64,000 bases of DNA, taken from NCBI RefSeq assembly GCF_037975245.1, contig NC_092571.1:17169917-17233916 (forward strand), given 5' to 3'. The notes beneath the pieces were generated by a model. That model had not been told where the DNA came from, searched no databases, and worked only from the letters and a program-made list of their open reading frames with translations. This document shows, piece by piece, positions 13,001-28,000 of this stretch (its first letter is position 1; each line of letters opens with the position of its first letter). Both the position numbers and the translations under genes were made by a program. This DNA is from Apostichopus japonicus (Eukaryota > Echinodermata > Holothuroidea > Aspidochirotida > Stichopodidae).

Positions 13001-16000
13001 AATAGTTCATTCTCATTTTCTTTGTTTTTAAAATTTTTTGTGGCAAACCGACTAAAGGAGAGATGTTGCTTTCGTTTGGTGTGACCTGCTGCTCATTTAT
13101 CGTTCATCTCGTTGCAAATAGATAGCAAGTTTCCTCAGTTCTACTGGCAAACCATTGTACAGCGATCTTGCATCTTCCTGCTCATCATGATTTTAATCAC
13201 TAATCTATCTCTCAAGTTTCATTTCCATAGCTAACAAATAGCTATTGTTCTCACTCCATTGCATATGCTGTCCTATAATTTGCAATGCTAATTACTAACC
13301 TCTCTATCAAGTTTTATGTCATAACTAATAAAAAATCAAATGTCCTCATTTCTACTGCAAAACAATTGTAAAATTATCATGATTTTTTTTTTTAAACTCA
13401 TGTTTTGCAATGTGCATCTCTCCATTTTCTCTTCATTTTCCATTTGAAACAAATGCAAAGTCCCTTACTTCAATATTATGAATCCTTTCATATTCTTGCT
13501 ATTACTGTGCAGTGTAGATCACTTACCTGCCTCCTCACAACATATGCATTAAATATATAACAATCCAGCCAATCCTGATAACGTCATATATTGTTACGAT
13601 GCATATTAACAGCTCATTGCAGCTTTTTAGGCAAAATAAATACCTCACAACATCCTTACTGAACGGCATACCGTTGATTTGAAGGAATCTTGTGGGGAAA
13701 AGAAGTATGATTGTAATTCTAGACAAGAAAATGCAACCAACTTTTTCAAGAAATTAACACTGAAAAGTTTGGATATGCTATCTCCTTGCCCATTTCAAGT
13801 AACATTGCTTTCACTCAACTCCCTTTTCCCCAGATTTTACAATTATAGAACTGTTGGTAGGTTTTCGTACATATAATGCAAAATATTACTGATGAATACT
13901 TGTCACATCAGTGAGATGAATACTTCAGTGAGAATGTGAAATTCATGCTCTTCAAAATCAAATTGGTTGAAGTTACAATCAGTTTCCTCGTTGAGTTTTT
14001 TCCAGATCTGTAATTTTGCAGACTCTCAAGTAAAATATGGTTTCTTCTCTTGGTTCTTAATTGATGTGTTACCATTTCTTACCTCTCATTTGTAAACATG
14101 TGTAAACCTTTCTACACAGACTTAAAGTTTAGTTTCAATTCAATGTTTAAACATTTTCTAAAGCAGCGCCCTCTTCATATCATCGTGTGATGTCTATTCA
14201 TGGTCTTGATTCCATCATTTTGCTGAGCTGACAAAGTTTGAAATGTCCTCTTTGGTTCCATTTAATTCTCTGTTTCTATCTAGAATATGACAAAAACTTT
14301 TTAGTAGCAAAAGAGAACCTTATAAGTGATAATGGTGAGCTATTGCTGGTGCAAAACATGGATAATACAGTATCTTGAGAGTGATGAACCCTAATCCCCC
14401 CCCCCCTCTCCCTCCCCCAGCTCATTCTGAATGGAACCTGACTCATCGTTACTGTTATGACCTATCGTTCAATAGTTGACAAGTTGAATGAGTTGAATGA
14501 CTGTATTCTGTTAACTACTGGTGTTCGTTTAGGTCACACTCAAACATTATTCCCCTGAGATCCGTTACATTTGATAAAAATTGCACAATTGTATTCCTGG
14601 AATATCACATACTGCCAAATACCAGTCAAGAAAATGCCCATACTGAAACACAAATAAGATATTTTAGTAAGATAATTTTATTTGAACTGTCTTAAGTTCT
14701 TCCTTAGCAGAAAATACCATTCTAGTTAGTGGGGGTTATGTCTGACAGCTGATAGTGGGGTATTAATAATTTTATCTACTCATTTAGCTATTTTTTATTG
14801 ATTATTCTTTTGATATATTCTGTACACAGTGAAGATGTACCCCTGCTACCGTCACTAGATTACGATCATATCAAGAAAGACCTGGTTTCGGCCGAGACGA
14901 GGGAGAAAGCTTTACTCCTTCAAGCGTTGAGATGGGTAAGGGCAAAAATAAATATCTTAAAACCCATCAGTATTTTTTTATCGTCTTATTTAATACTTTG
15001 GAGGAAGAAAGCATCGTTGCCCTTCCTGCCTTGAGATGGGTGAGGATAAAATCACCTCTAGTCCTTGCTTTTCCTTCTGCGGTGCTGGCCTGTATTCTTA
15101 CTAGAAATATCTGGTGAAGGTTTACTGTAGTCACCGAATTAAAAGAGATATTCTTGATGGAAGATATTTCTTGTGGCTGAAGGTTCACTGTTTACCAATC
15201 TTTTTGTGGACGAGTGCTGTTGGAAGTTTAACTTGGGTTCTCAGCTTTTGATATGAAGCCACCGGATAATGTTTTGATTCGGTCCGTAACGAACTTCAAT
15301 TCGATGGATTGAAATTACCAATAAGACCTGGAATCAGGAGATGATGTCATTATTAACAAAGGGATGTTAATTAAAATGAGCGAAAATGAAGCAAAGGTGA
15401 ATGAGTATCTTGAACGTATCTTGAATGGATATATAGAGAGGGTGACCTGCTCTAACATTGACCTGTTTTGATAAATATGATCAACCAACAGGACTGTTTG
15501 AATATTGACATCCCTTTAATCATAAATGGTGGAGAAATTCTTTTCAATGTTCACTGAGGATTGTTTTTTGAGACAAAGTAACATGTAACATATTGAAGCA
15601 AGAAACCTTTACCTTAGTGTGTGATATAGAATTCTATTGTAATCTTTTTGTCATTCACTGGAGAATGTAATATATTTTTCTGTCTGCGTTTCATTTTATT
15701 TGATATATTTTGTCTCCAGCGATTGACTCGTAGTGAGTCAGGAGAGCAGAGAGATACAGTCATATTAGCGTATGTACAGCATGATCTGTTAGGGTGCAAA
15801 GAACCCTCAGATCACAGGGTAAGTTGGGCTACACTCAGCTGATTATGTTCTCATCCGTAATTTTAACCAAGGAAGAGTCCAGATCTTTGATTTGTATATA
15901 CATGTATTATAAGCATTTAAAGGGATAATAGAGGTGACTGAAATTGGATTGATGAATAAAAAATTATGGAAATGATCCTCATAGCATTTTGTAAGATATG

Positions 16001-19000
16001 AATTTTAAAAACATTGGTGAATATTTTGTGATTGCATCTGGCAACAATATAGTGAATGATGTCATCAGGTGATTTTTTCAGCTGAAATTTTTTTTGTTTT
16101 TCTTATGTAGATGTAATATGTAGAGGAGTATCCCTTCCCGTTTTGAGAAATTTTTGTAAATTGAAAGGTGGCCAGATGCAAAGTAGTGCATTATTTTTAA
16201 ATTTTGGAATCGATGTTCTAAAATCTTCAACTTTTGTACCACACAGACATGTTGTATAATTATGTTCTGTACACTTAGACTTTTTTGGTAATATTCTCTC
16301 TACCTGTTGAGGGATAAGCCTCTTCCTCCTCCCCCCCCCCCCCCAACCAGAAATACATGAGAATGAGCCTCTGGTCATATAATTAATCATGCCACATATT
16401 AGCTTAGAAATGATCTTTTTCTATGATTGCCTTGTTTTGCTGTTACAAGTCTTTCATAATAATCTTTCCATTGTGTTTACTTATTTTTCATCACAGGTAG
16501 CTATTTTGAAGATGCTGGTTGATTCGGATGAGGTTGTACAGCAGTATCTGTGTCGTCTCTTCAACGGATTTGCTTCTCTCTCTGTTGGTAGGTACACCAC
16601 TGTGATGCAACCGACAAATGATAAGATGCAAGCTTGAATAACTGGCGAAAAGTCTTCAAATCTAAATAAAAAGTAATGTTTCTGCAGAGTAACAAGTAAA
16701 TCATGTTTTCCATGTGCTCTTTAAATTTTCATAGACTCCACACGGGGGTATAGTTTTACCATACATGTTTAACTTTCATATATTAAAATGTACTAAGTAT
16801 GGATGCATTTTTCACAACAGAAATATTATGTATATGTACTATGTAAATAAACATGTAATTCTTCTTGAAAAAATACTTTAGCAAAAACAATGTTGCCATG
16901 GGAATTATGGAAATTATGTTATAGCTGCTTTACCTGTTTTTGTTTGGTTTTGAAGGCCGTGCTTATCTGGGCTCCTATCCAGAGCTTGTCCAGGCACTCC
17001 AGAAGACCCTCACATCGGACGAGAGAGACCCAATCACCAGAGAAAATGCTCTGGGCACTCTTCAGAAGCTCAGTCTAAAGTAAGTATCTCAACAGAGGTT
17101 GCAGAAGTGTTCAGTATGGGGGGAGGAGGACGGACCTACTTTGAGGGGCAGTGTGAATTTGATTGCGAGGGTAAACCACAGGCTTAAGGTACCTTGTGAC
17201 AAAATTCCTATATGCATTCTGTTCCACCAGGTCCAATATTTCAATGTTTTTCAACAAAAATAGACACTTTTTAAAAAAAATCTTAATCTATCAACAAAAG
17301 GTCACTTTTTTTCAGTAGCAAAAAAGAATTTTTTAATACAAAAATGGAAAAGGTTAGTTTTAATTAGAGACATTTTTGAGGTTTTATCAACAACTAGAGG
17401 GGAAAGAGTGGGTGGTGGTGGGGGGAGGTGTTTATGTGCCCCTTTGCACAGGCATCTCACTGTGAGTTTTCTTTCTCCTTAAATTGTTTTGATTTTTCAC
17501 ATTATATTTATGAACATACTTTCTCTTAAACATATCCCATTTACTTTCTTGATGAATTATCACGATGTAAATTTGAGGGCATTGCTTTACATTAATACTT
17601 ACCAACAACATGAAGCTCCTCGTTATTGCATCTTCAGAAAACGAATAGAAATTTTCAAATTGTTGATGGAACTTTGCCAGTTTAGTATGGACCTCATAAT
17701 GTTGTGCAGGACTTTCTCTTTTGTTTAGCAATGAAAGGTCCCTCAGATACTTGGCACAAAAGTCTATATTACAATTTAAAATGAAGTCATGTGACAATTT
17801 CAGGGGACATATAAGTAAACACAAATATATAAAAAAAAGTGCATAAACTTGAAAACAATTAAAAAGGAAGGAAGGGGGGGGGAAGAAGCTTTCTAGCTGA
17901 TTAACTGACAGTATCGAATGTTTTTTCTCAATCCATTTAATCGTTAACAGGAGGCATCTTCAAACTTGCATGATCGAAAGCGGTATCATTTCTTGGTTGG
18001 TGCAGATATTAGAGGACAGCGACGCACTCTCCGACTACACCCTGGAGTATTCTGTCGCCCTCCTCATGAACCTCTGTCTCCGAACTCAAGGTAACCTCCC
18101 CCCGTCTCTCCTCATCTCTCTTCCTCATCTCTCAAAATGTCAGAGAGTGTGATGTCTCGATCCTGTAGGTATTTCTTCAGAAGTGGCCTCAATCTGAATC
18201 CGGAGAGGATGTTTACCTTTGAAGAAGATCCTACTAGAACCGAAACATCTAGTCGTCTTTGGCTGCTAGTTTTACACATTTATTTACGCAGACCTTTATG
18301 AAAGCTGCCTATATAAGCAGTTTGTCAGCAGCTGTTCATCTGTGTCATGAAAATTTGAAAATTAAAAAGAGGGCCTGTTTTTAAGGAATTCCACTTATAA
18401 GGTATATGCCTTTACATTTTCTACCCTTTGTGGGTAGATATCGAAGTAAAAAATCCAACTGGATATTTTTGTAGATTCGACCGGAACCAGATAAGTTTTC
18501 ATTATACAGTCGGAGAATGTTTTAGCCGGATAGTCCGGCGGGCCCGGATATCTGTATGTATGTTACGGTTTATATCAGAGAGAGAAAGACTTTAGACTAT
18601 GATATTGTAAATACTTAAGTTCAAACTTCATTGCAGACGAAGGCATCTGAATTTTTTTTAATTATCTTCATAACATGTTTGACCAAACAATAGATATTAT
18701 GCTATTTTAATTGGTGAAATTTGAAACCATTGGCGGGGTATCTAGTAGGACTGAGTAGGGAATTTTCCCACCCTTTAAGGGCTTCAAAAATGCTTGAACT
18801 TAGATGCCATTGAAGTCAACAGTTTCTTAAGACACAGGTCATGAAAACGTTTACTGAAGGTAAATTGCTCCAGCTGCCCAAGGGATGTGTTATTGGTGTA
18901 TTTGGAGTTTATGTGCAAACATTGAAAATTTATTCATATTATTATCAAATTAATAGTCATCTCAGTATGCTCTCTCATTTTTTTCCCTCTTTTTTTTTGG

Positions 19001-22000
19001 GCTTTCTTTCTTGACAGGGAAAAAGACATGTGGTCCAGAAAGAGGAAAAGTGCTGAAAGTTTTAAGCGACTTGCTCGGACATGAAGATCAAGAGGTAACT
19101 TAAGTCAACAAATCGTATACTTGTAACTTTCATGGAAGTAGTCAATTGTTAAAATTGATTTCAATTAGTTATACTGTAGCTGCAATGAACATGTTATTTG
19201 ATTCATTTTGAATGTACTTCTTGTTTGCTTAAAAAACCAAAATAAAGTATAGGTGGGACCTAAGATGTGAGAGGCTGTTAGAATATAGGAAGAGTATCTT
19301 AAAGCTAGTGGAAAGTTTCTTGTAACTTAAAGAGAAATACGAGAGAAAATAAGAAGAGAATATTTGACAAAAATGAGGTAGAAAGGAAACAGAGATGGAG
19401 TAAATGTGTAAGACGGAGAGAGACAGAGCTCTGAGCATGCGCTCATAATCTCATAAAAACTCATGAAATCACCTGAATAATTCTACTCAATATTCATGAA
19501 TTTTCTATTTCTATTTCAGACAATTGTTTCAATCCTGTTCATTACTGCTTCATTTATGATGTTATTATTATGATCGATTACAAAGTTGATTATGTTTTGT
19601 TTAATTTCTCACCTTCCCTCTCAGATCAGACCCTATGTGAATGGTACCCTCTACAGTATTCTATCGGTTCCAGAAATCAGAAATGAAGCCAGAGCAATGG
19701 TAAGCTCAGTAAACCATTTTTTACTATTTGATCAAGAAGTCTTTGGAGGAACACGTTAGTTCCATAAACATACTTAGTAGCAATCATATCTTTGTTCCAT
19801 TGCACCTTTCCCAGAGTTCTCTTATTATCCATCATCAGAAAAAAGCTGATAGGAATGTTTGTTTGTTTGTCTCTTTGTATAACTCTATGTATTATAATTA
19901 CTATTATTATTATTATGATGTTTTTAATATTTTGTTTTTTATGAATTTTTTTCATAAACCTTAGTTGTAATTGGATAACCTAGTAGCAATAGGATGTTTG
20001 TAGCGTTGCACCTTTATCCATCATTGGAAAAGCTGACGGGTTTGTTGTCTGTTTGCATAACTGTATGTAATATTTTTATTTCTATTATTATTAATATTAT
20101 TATGTTTTTTGTTTGTTTTTTTTCATAATTCTTAGTTGTAATCGGATAACCTAGTAGCAATAGGATGTTTGTAGCGTTTCATCTTTCCCAGAGTTCTTTT
20201 TATTATCCATCATAAAAAAAGCTGATGGGTTTGTTTATTTGTTTGTCTGTTTGAATTACTGTATGTAATATTATTTCTTCTATTATTATGATCAATATTA
20301 TTATGTTCTTTTTATTTACTTTTTATTATTATTTTCTTTCATAAATCTTACTTGTAATTGGATAACCTATAGCTATAGGATGTTTGTAGCGTTTCACCTT
20401 TCCCAGAGTTCTCTTATTATCCATCATAAAAAAGCTGATGGGTTTGTTTGTATGTTTGTCTGTATGACTATGTGTATGTATTATTTTATCGTTTACTATT
20501 TCCGTTTAGCATTTACAAATCTTAGTTGCGGTCAGAAGTTTGTACCATTCACCTTACGCACAGTTCTCTTTTCTGTCAATGAATAAAAAGCTGACAGGAA
20601 TGTTTGCAACTCATATGGTCTATTTGTTTGTATGTGTACATGACAGTGTTACTTTATGTTTACTATTTATTTCTGTTTACCATTCATAAACAGGGAATGG
20701 AAGAAATATTGAAGTGTTTTGTGAAAGAAGACAGCCCAGAGATGAACAGACAGTTACAATTCATCATCAAACAGCTAAACTCAGGTGAGGTAGTTTCCAT
20801 GGTAACATATTGAGTTGGTTTGTCCACAGTCTATTTGTACCATACAGAGTTGATAAATGATTTACCCTTAAAATTAGTATCTGTTATTTAAATTCCAGAA
20901 ATAATAAAATTACTCAAAAGCTTTGAAGTTTACCAACGATAAGAAAAGAAATATGTTGAATGTTTGGTAGAGCCCTTTATTTGTTATTAATTCACTAATT
21001 TTAAGCAGCGGAAATTATTATAAACACATTAGATTGCTTATAGTAAGATTAAGGGGTGTCCAATTATTGATGATTATTAAAATGACAAATGTCAAACCTT
21101 CACTTCAAAGTTTATGATATAATGTACTTCTTGGTAAAAATTGGAGAAAACTTGGTTTGTAAATTCTGTGAGATATCACATTACGTGTTTATCAAAATCG
21201 TAATATCTGAATTATATTTCTTCACATTTTTCTGTTTCCTCTCAGAAATAGCCATGGATGATACAGATTCAGATGATGAGGAAGAAGATGATGAGGTTTG
21301 TATTCAAATTAAAAGCATCAATTTATACCCAAACCAAATGTGACAAATAAACTAAATTTCCACAGGTATTATTTTAGAAAGTTTCTTCTTCCTGTCCCTG
21401 TACCCTCTCTTCTTCTTGAAAGCTGCTGTTTTGAAGCAGTTTTCTATTTCTATTCTATTTTTATTTACTGAAAAAAAAGTTTTGTTGCTTTCCTTCTTTC
21501 ATTTGGTATTTAATGAACAATTATTTTGAATGTTATGAATATTGATATTATTCATGAATATTCATTTCAGGAGGATCAAGACCAAGATGCTATGGAGGCT
21601 GACCTGGATAAAGCTGAGATCATCAATCCCAGGGCAGGGGAGCTCGTTGGAGAGAAACTACTCACGACAGAATATTTGGGGGTGAGCGAAAATCTCGAGA
21701 TGAATTTACATCTGATGGATGGGGGTTAAAGAAATGGATCGTAACGGCTGTAAAGAAGAAAGATCTTCTTAATGATTAATTGGTTTATCTGTGAAGGAAA
21801 GTTTTGTAAATGATTATTTAGATATTGATGAGATATAGAAGCAGAAGGAGAAATAAACCAAAGCATGATGTGTTAGCAAACCTATTGAAAAACAACCTAC
21901 AATACCACTTCTAGCAAAAGATAAAAGAGGGAGGGAGGAGGGGGATGGTGGGATAAAAAAAAAGGAGGTAGACAGAGCTGTTCTTGCCTAACTAGATATT

Positions 22001-25000
22001 AAGTTGAAGATTATCTTAACTTAAGATTGGTAAGATTCATTATTTTAAAAGATAATGGTGTACTACATAGCTTCTTTAAAGTGTCTATCCAATTAGACCT
22101 GTTGCTGTGAAATTTATACGTTTCCCAACCCCTTTTGTAAATGACAATCTCCTGGAATATAGTTTACCCAATATCGCATCGCAAAGTGCCATACAAAATG
22201 GTCACATTGCTATACAAGTCCAAACTTTGTAGCAGTTTCTAACACATAAACCATAGTATTTAATATAAGGAACAAAATTCAGAGCCGTCACAAATTGCTA
22301 GTCAAAATTTGAACACTAACTTATTCCCTGAATCTACAACAGGTTTTCATTTTCATTTCCACTTTAGATCGTAGTTTGTTGCTTTCTCTTCAGTAAATAT
22401 TCTCAGATTATCACCGGCATAGGAATAAGCTTCCATTTTGTCGATAACTAGATATTTTCCTTTAGTATCATTTCTATTTCTAAATTTTTGTATTTTAACT
22501 TTTTTCTAAATTTTACAATTTTTTTTTTCATCTTCAATTATCACACATCATCAAAATTTGTGCAGTTTTTAACACACCTGTCGGCGAGTGGAGTATCCCG
22601 TCAGGTAGAAATTTGTCTGTTGCATGTAGCAGATGTATCCACTTATATCGAACCTCTCAGTAACCACCTATATTACCTACTAGCCCTCCCTATAGAACAG
22701 TTTCTAGTATTTTGTTTTCCCTTAATCGCATGAAGGTATCGTCTCATTTCTATATAAATGTGTCTATCTTCCATTGTTTCTGTCTGTGAAGACACAAGAG
22801 AAATATAAAAAAATTATAGTTTTTTTAATTTGTTTATATACTCTTCTTGAATGAATATGCATGAATTGAATATATCTCTCTCTCTAGTCGACAGAAGTCG
22901 GAATCATGTGAGATTTGCCCATTTATTTCTGTCCCTCATCAAGTTAGGAAGATCAGTTTGAAGCACCCCGATGTCCCTAGCAACTACATCTATATAGCTG
23001 AGCTTATGTTTTCCCCTATTTCTCCTTCCATGTTTTGGTGTCCACATGATAAGTTGAGAGACTGGTTCCTTGGTGTTCCTGTATGAGTGCCCTGCTAGTT
23101 TGAGACGGCATTGTTGTATCTTACAGGATAGTTTTGGTTCGTTGCCATACAGTTCAGTATTTGTCATATGTTGACTCCAATGTACATTTAAACATTTCCG
23201 TAAAAGTCTTGTGTAGCACCCATCTAGTTTTGCTTCCAATTCCTTCGTAACTGTCCATGTATCGGAGCCATACATGATGACAGACTGTACAGTTGATTTA
23301 AAAATGTCTAGTTTGGTCTTTCTGTTGAGGCCAGATTTCCACACAGTGTCCATTTTATTACAAGCAGACCATGCCATGCCAATTCTTTTGTTGATTTCAC
23401 TTTTACTGTCTCTCACAAGGGAACCAAGGTACTTGTAGTTGTCGACTTCATTTAGTTTTGCACCACTACTTATTTTGATGTCGATTTTGTCCTGGGTTTT
23501 GATGTTGACTGTGAGATATTCAGTTTTTGACTCATTAAGTCTAAGGCCCACACTTCTAGCATGCTTTTCAACCTTTTGCAGTAGCTCTTGACCGTTGTGC
23601 TGATCATCGCTACATAGGACAATATCATCCGCAAAATCTAGATCACATAGGACTTCTTTTGGATATCTTGAGCTTCTTCTTTGGTTGAGTGTGAAGCCTA
23701 GTTGCTCTGCATTTATGGTTGATTTCCTCGTTATGTAGTCAAGTACGATAATGAATAAAAACGGGGCCAGAGTAAAATAATATTGAATATATGATTGCTG
23801 AGAATTAAAAAAAAAACCAAGAACAGATGATTTTAGGAGGATGTGGTAGGTGGATTCTTTTTATCGAATTGTTTTGTCATAAAGGATATGATACAAGTTA
23901 ATGGAATTATAATCAATAAGAATTTAATTAAGAAAGTCTTATACCTTGATATTCCCTTCTTACCATGCTAGCACCACCCTCCCCCCCTTCCCCCTCTTAG
24001 TATTTCTCCCCTCCTCATCCTCTTGCCATTTTCCTGTACTTTTGAGAGTTCTTGAGTTTTTTTTCAGAAAAAACTCTGGATTGCACACCCTTTTTATATT
24101 TCAGATAACTGTGTGACTCCGTGGAAGCATGTAGCCTGATGTGTTCTTCAATAATTTATGAATAGTGTATACCTTTTTTGTGTGTGTTCCAATGTGTAAA
24201 TAATTACATTTATTTACCAAAAAAATATATATATATATATGTCAGGGGGGGTTGGGGAAAGGGTGCTTGCAATCTTCTGCCAGTAGAGATAATTTGGTTA
24301 ACAATATTCAGTAAAAATATTGATTAATACGCTGCGTAGGAATCCACAGCACTGCTGTCTGCACAAGTGAGGGAGGAATGGAAGGTGGGAGGGAGGGGGA
24401 ATTACTGAATTACATCACCGGGCAAACCGGGTCTTACATCTCGGTCGCCCCCGAACAGCGAATTTGGTTTGGAATGATCAATATGAACAGAGTAGGAGTG
24501 ATGTGTAGGTTTGGTGATTAGAACACCAGCCTTGGGTCAGTTGGATCATCTGTAGGTCTAAGACTAGTTTGGTCTATAAGGACCATCTCCAAAGTGATGG
24601 GGCTATTCAAGTACAAAGTAATTTGAATTTGACGCAAACCACTAGTCGTCCGCCTAGATGACCACCAAAGCTGACTTTTTTTGCGCTGTCAGTTCTCACT
24701 GAAATTTGGTCACCTGGGACGACCAGACCACTGTCGACAATTTGCCCTGACATAATTCCCGGGGCATGCCATCAGGTACAGCCGTTACAGTACGAATACA
24801 ATCACAAACAGTGACTTGCTAGATTGTAAGAAAAACTCTTCAATGTCTCTACAAGAATATCAACATTTCTGGTGCAGATATCTCTGACCAGAGGGTAACA
24901 TGTAATTGAGTGGCTTACCTCAAGAGGATCCCTCATTTGCATACCTCAGTTAGATACCTCAGGAACAGAAGGAATGGTTATCTAGGAGTGTTCCTATAAC

Positions 25001-28000
25001 ATAGTCTGTTCAGAGAGGCTGGAATATAGGTGAAGTAATAAGAACAAAATTTAAAACTTCTTTTATCTTCATCTTCAGATTGTAACATCAGCTAGATCTG
25101 AGAGGGGTCAAGAACCATCTTCTAGACAAGGGTAAGTGCCCTCACCCCTTAACATACCCCCAAAAAGCACCCCTTTACCTCTCCCCCATATCCCACCCAC
25201 TCCATGCTCTTTGTACTGAGTGTGATGTATTCCTTTATGTACAGTATTTTACATGATGTTGTGTATCCAGTCATTGGATCCTGTTACCATTTACTGTTTC
25301 ATATACAGCTAACTTTATTTGATTGTGCAGAAATATCAAAATGTTTGTCAACATAATTGATTTACATTAATTTTTGTTTTCCTTTTCTGTATCATTTGTA
25401 GTAACATTTTCTGTTGTTTCGGATAAAATGCTGTAGATGATGAATATTCATCGATTCACTGAGATTTGGATTAAAAGCTGATTGGTTGTTTTGTGTACTG
25501 TTTTATTTTATTTTTCAGAACTGCTATGAACAGAGAATCCAAGGTCGCCACTCCACATGAGGTACATGACATGAAGATACCATATCTGGTTTTAGCTGGA
25601 TTATGTGAAGTGATGTAGTTATTGAAGCATCTGGGAAGATCATATATTTGAAGTTTATTTGCCAAAGTTTATTAAGATTATTCAGACTTTTTCATTCGAG
25701 GTCTATATCCATAAATGTATACAACCTGAAATACTCTTCCAAAAAAACCTAAATTATGCTTAAAGAAATTGTGTCCTAAATTTATCATCCATTTGCTTGA
25801 ATTTCACACTGTTTTATAACAAGAGTGTCTTGTGCATTTTGGAACTTGTCATTCTTCTTCTTCTTTTTTTTTGGCTCAAGGAATTCTAGTTTCCTTTATA
25901 TCATCGTTTTTAACAGCATTTTGTTTGGTTATTTTCTTTTCTTGGGAGCAGGTTCTTCAACGGCCTTCTACTCGTAGCGGTAGTAGAGGATCCAACAGAG
26001 GGGATGGACATAGTCGCTTGGGCAGTGCAAGTAAGGACTTTGAATGTTCTCAATCAATGTGGCAGTTATAGGAGAAGGAAAGGGGAAAGGAAGAGAGTGG
26101 GAAAAGGGGTAGGGTAGTTGAGAGGGGGGGGGGGAGACAGAGGAGGTATAACGTCATGTTTCTCAACTGGATTTGGGTTTAGGTGCAACACTCCAGTAGA
26201 AGACAAGCGGGTTGAGACAACAGTGATTATTGCAACAGAAGCAAACGACAGTTCACATTATTTTAGTGGTTATGTCAAGGTATTTGAGAAACATCAATTC
26301 ACCCTACCCCCCCCCACCCCAATCCCCCATTTGCTCATTAATCTGACCTTGGGGATCATGACTTCCCTTAAAGTAAGAATATATTTCCTGCTACCATGGT
26401 TTAGCAAAGCTATTGTAATGTTTTGGTATTTAAATTACAAGGGAATGTTTAAGATTTCAAATGTTCAAGACTGACAATGATTTGGATTCAAGAACTATAA
26501 TGAAATGTTACCATGAGTAAATTGTAAGAATATTATTGTATTTTTGAATACTTATACAATTTCCTAATTGCTTGCTTAGCTCTAACTCTTTTAAAAATTT
26601 CTTAACTCTCATATTTTGATTTTTTTTTCTCTTGCTCTTATTTTCTAGGAAATGTGCCAGATGTGATGAAAGTTGATCATGTAGGGGTAAGTTTTGTTTC
26701 CTTCTCAGTTTGGCTTTAATGACAGATATTTAGAGACTGGAATTTGGATTTAAAATATTACTATTCAAGCACAACTGTTAAATACTAAGTAAAGATGATA
26801 ACACACTGTTCTGAATAGTTTGACTAGAAAAAATTTTCGGCAAATATTTCTGAAAATTGTCGGACCTGTGAGAGTATTGTAAAGCAATTGTGTCGAATGC
26901 CAAATGTTGAGGGGGCTGCAGCATAACAGCAGCTAGCCTGAGTAACGCATAACCTTTGTGCTGTGCAGTTTCACACAATGGACACTGCTGGTTGGATGAG
27001 TTTATGTGTTGTTTGATATTGATGCAGCCTTGCTGCAGCTTTTCGTTTTTGACAGGATGCCTAATGATATCCCTTGACCACTGCAGTTTGGTATTCCTGT
27101 AATATTTTACTGCATACAATAATAATAATAACTTCTGTTATATTTCCTGTAATTCCTTTGACATTTCCTGTAATTCCTTTAATATTTCCTGTCATTCCCT
27201 CTGACATTTACTGCAAGGGATCACCCAGCCTATTAACTCCCCGATTTTTTAAGGTTAAACTAAATTGTCATAGAAATCTGGCCAGTACACAGTTTCTAAA
27301 ATGTATTCGTTAACTCTTGTTTTTCTGTTACGAGAAAAATCAGCTTGAAGGGAGAACAGTTAGCCGCTTCTAGTGGATATGATACTCATTGGTCCCTGTC
27401 AGTTATTAATCTTGTTTTTTTTTTTTTTTTTTTTTTTCATCTCACAGGTTACCCAGTCTTTGACAGATCAGGATATACAATCACAACCCCAAAGAAGTGA
27501 TAAAACAGCTAGATCGGCAGAAGGGAGACCTAAACCTCCGTAAGTTATTAATAACATTACACACACAATAGTGTAGTGAGTGAATAAACAGAGCAAAGAG
27601 AGAGGAGATTTAGTATCCATGCAATGTTTATTAGGTTTATTAACATTGCACACATCATAGTGTAGTGAGTGAATGAACAGAGCAAAGAGAAAGGAGATTT
27701 AGTATCCATGCATTGTTTCAGCTGCTGTATAGCCTCTTATATCTCTCTTCCTCCTCCCCAAAGGCAGATCAAGTTTGCTTGTATGACTTATAACTTATTT
27801 GGAGTTTGCTTGTATGATAAATAAGATATTTGGAGTTTGCTTGTATGATAAATAGGAAAGTCCTTCCTAAGGGGTATGCTGAACAACCCCTTAATGGCAT
27901 TTTAATTTTGTAACTTATGCAGGGCCCCAGGTAAAGCAAAAGGAAGTAGAAGTACATCAGATCGTGTAGTATTGGATCCGTCATAATATCTATCAGATAT

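Noticed and set aside
13130-13480. Apparent tandem repeat with CTCA(G/T)TTCTACTG in the largest ARMC9 intron
   Set aside because: Matching segments have inconsistent spacing (about 94 and 211 bp), so a repeat unit could not be defined.
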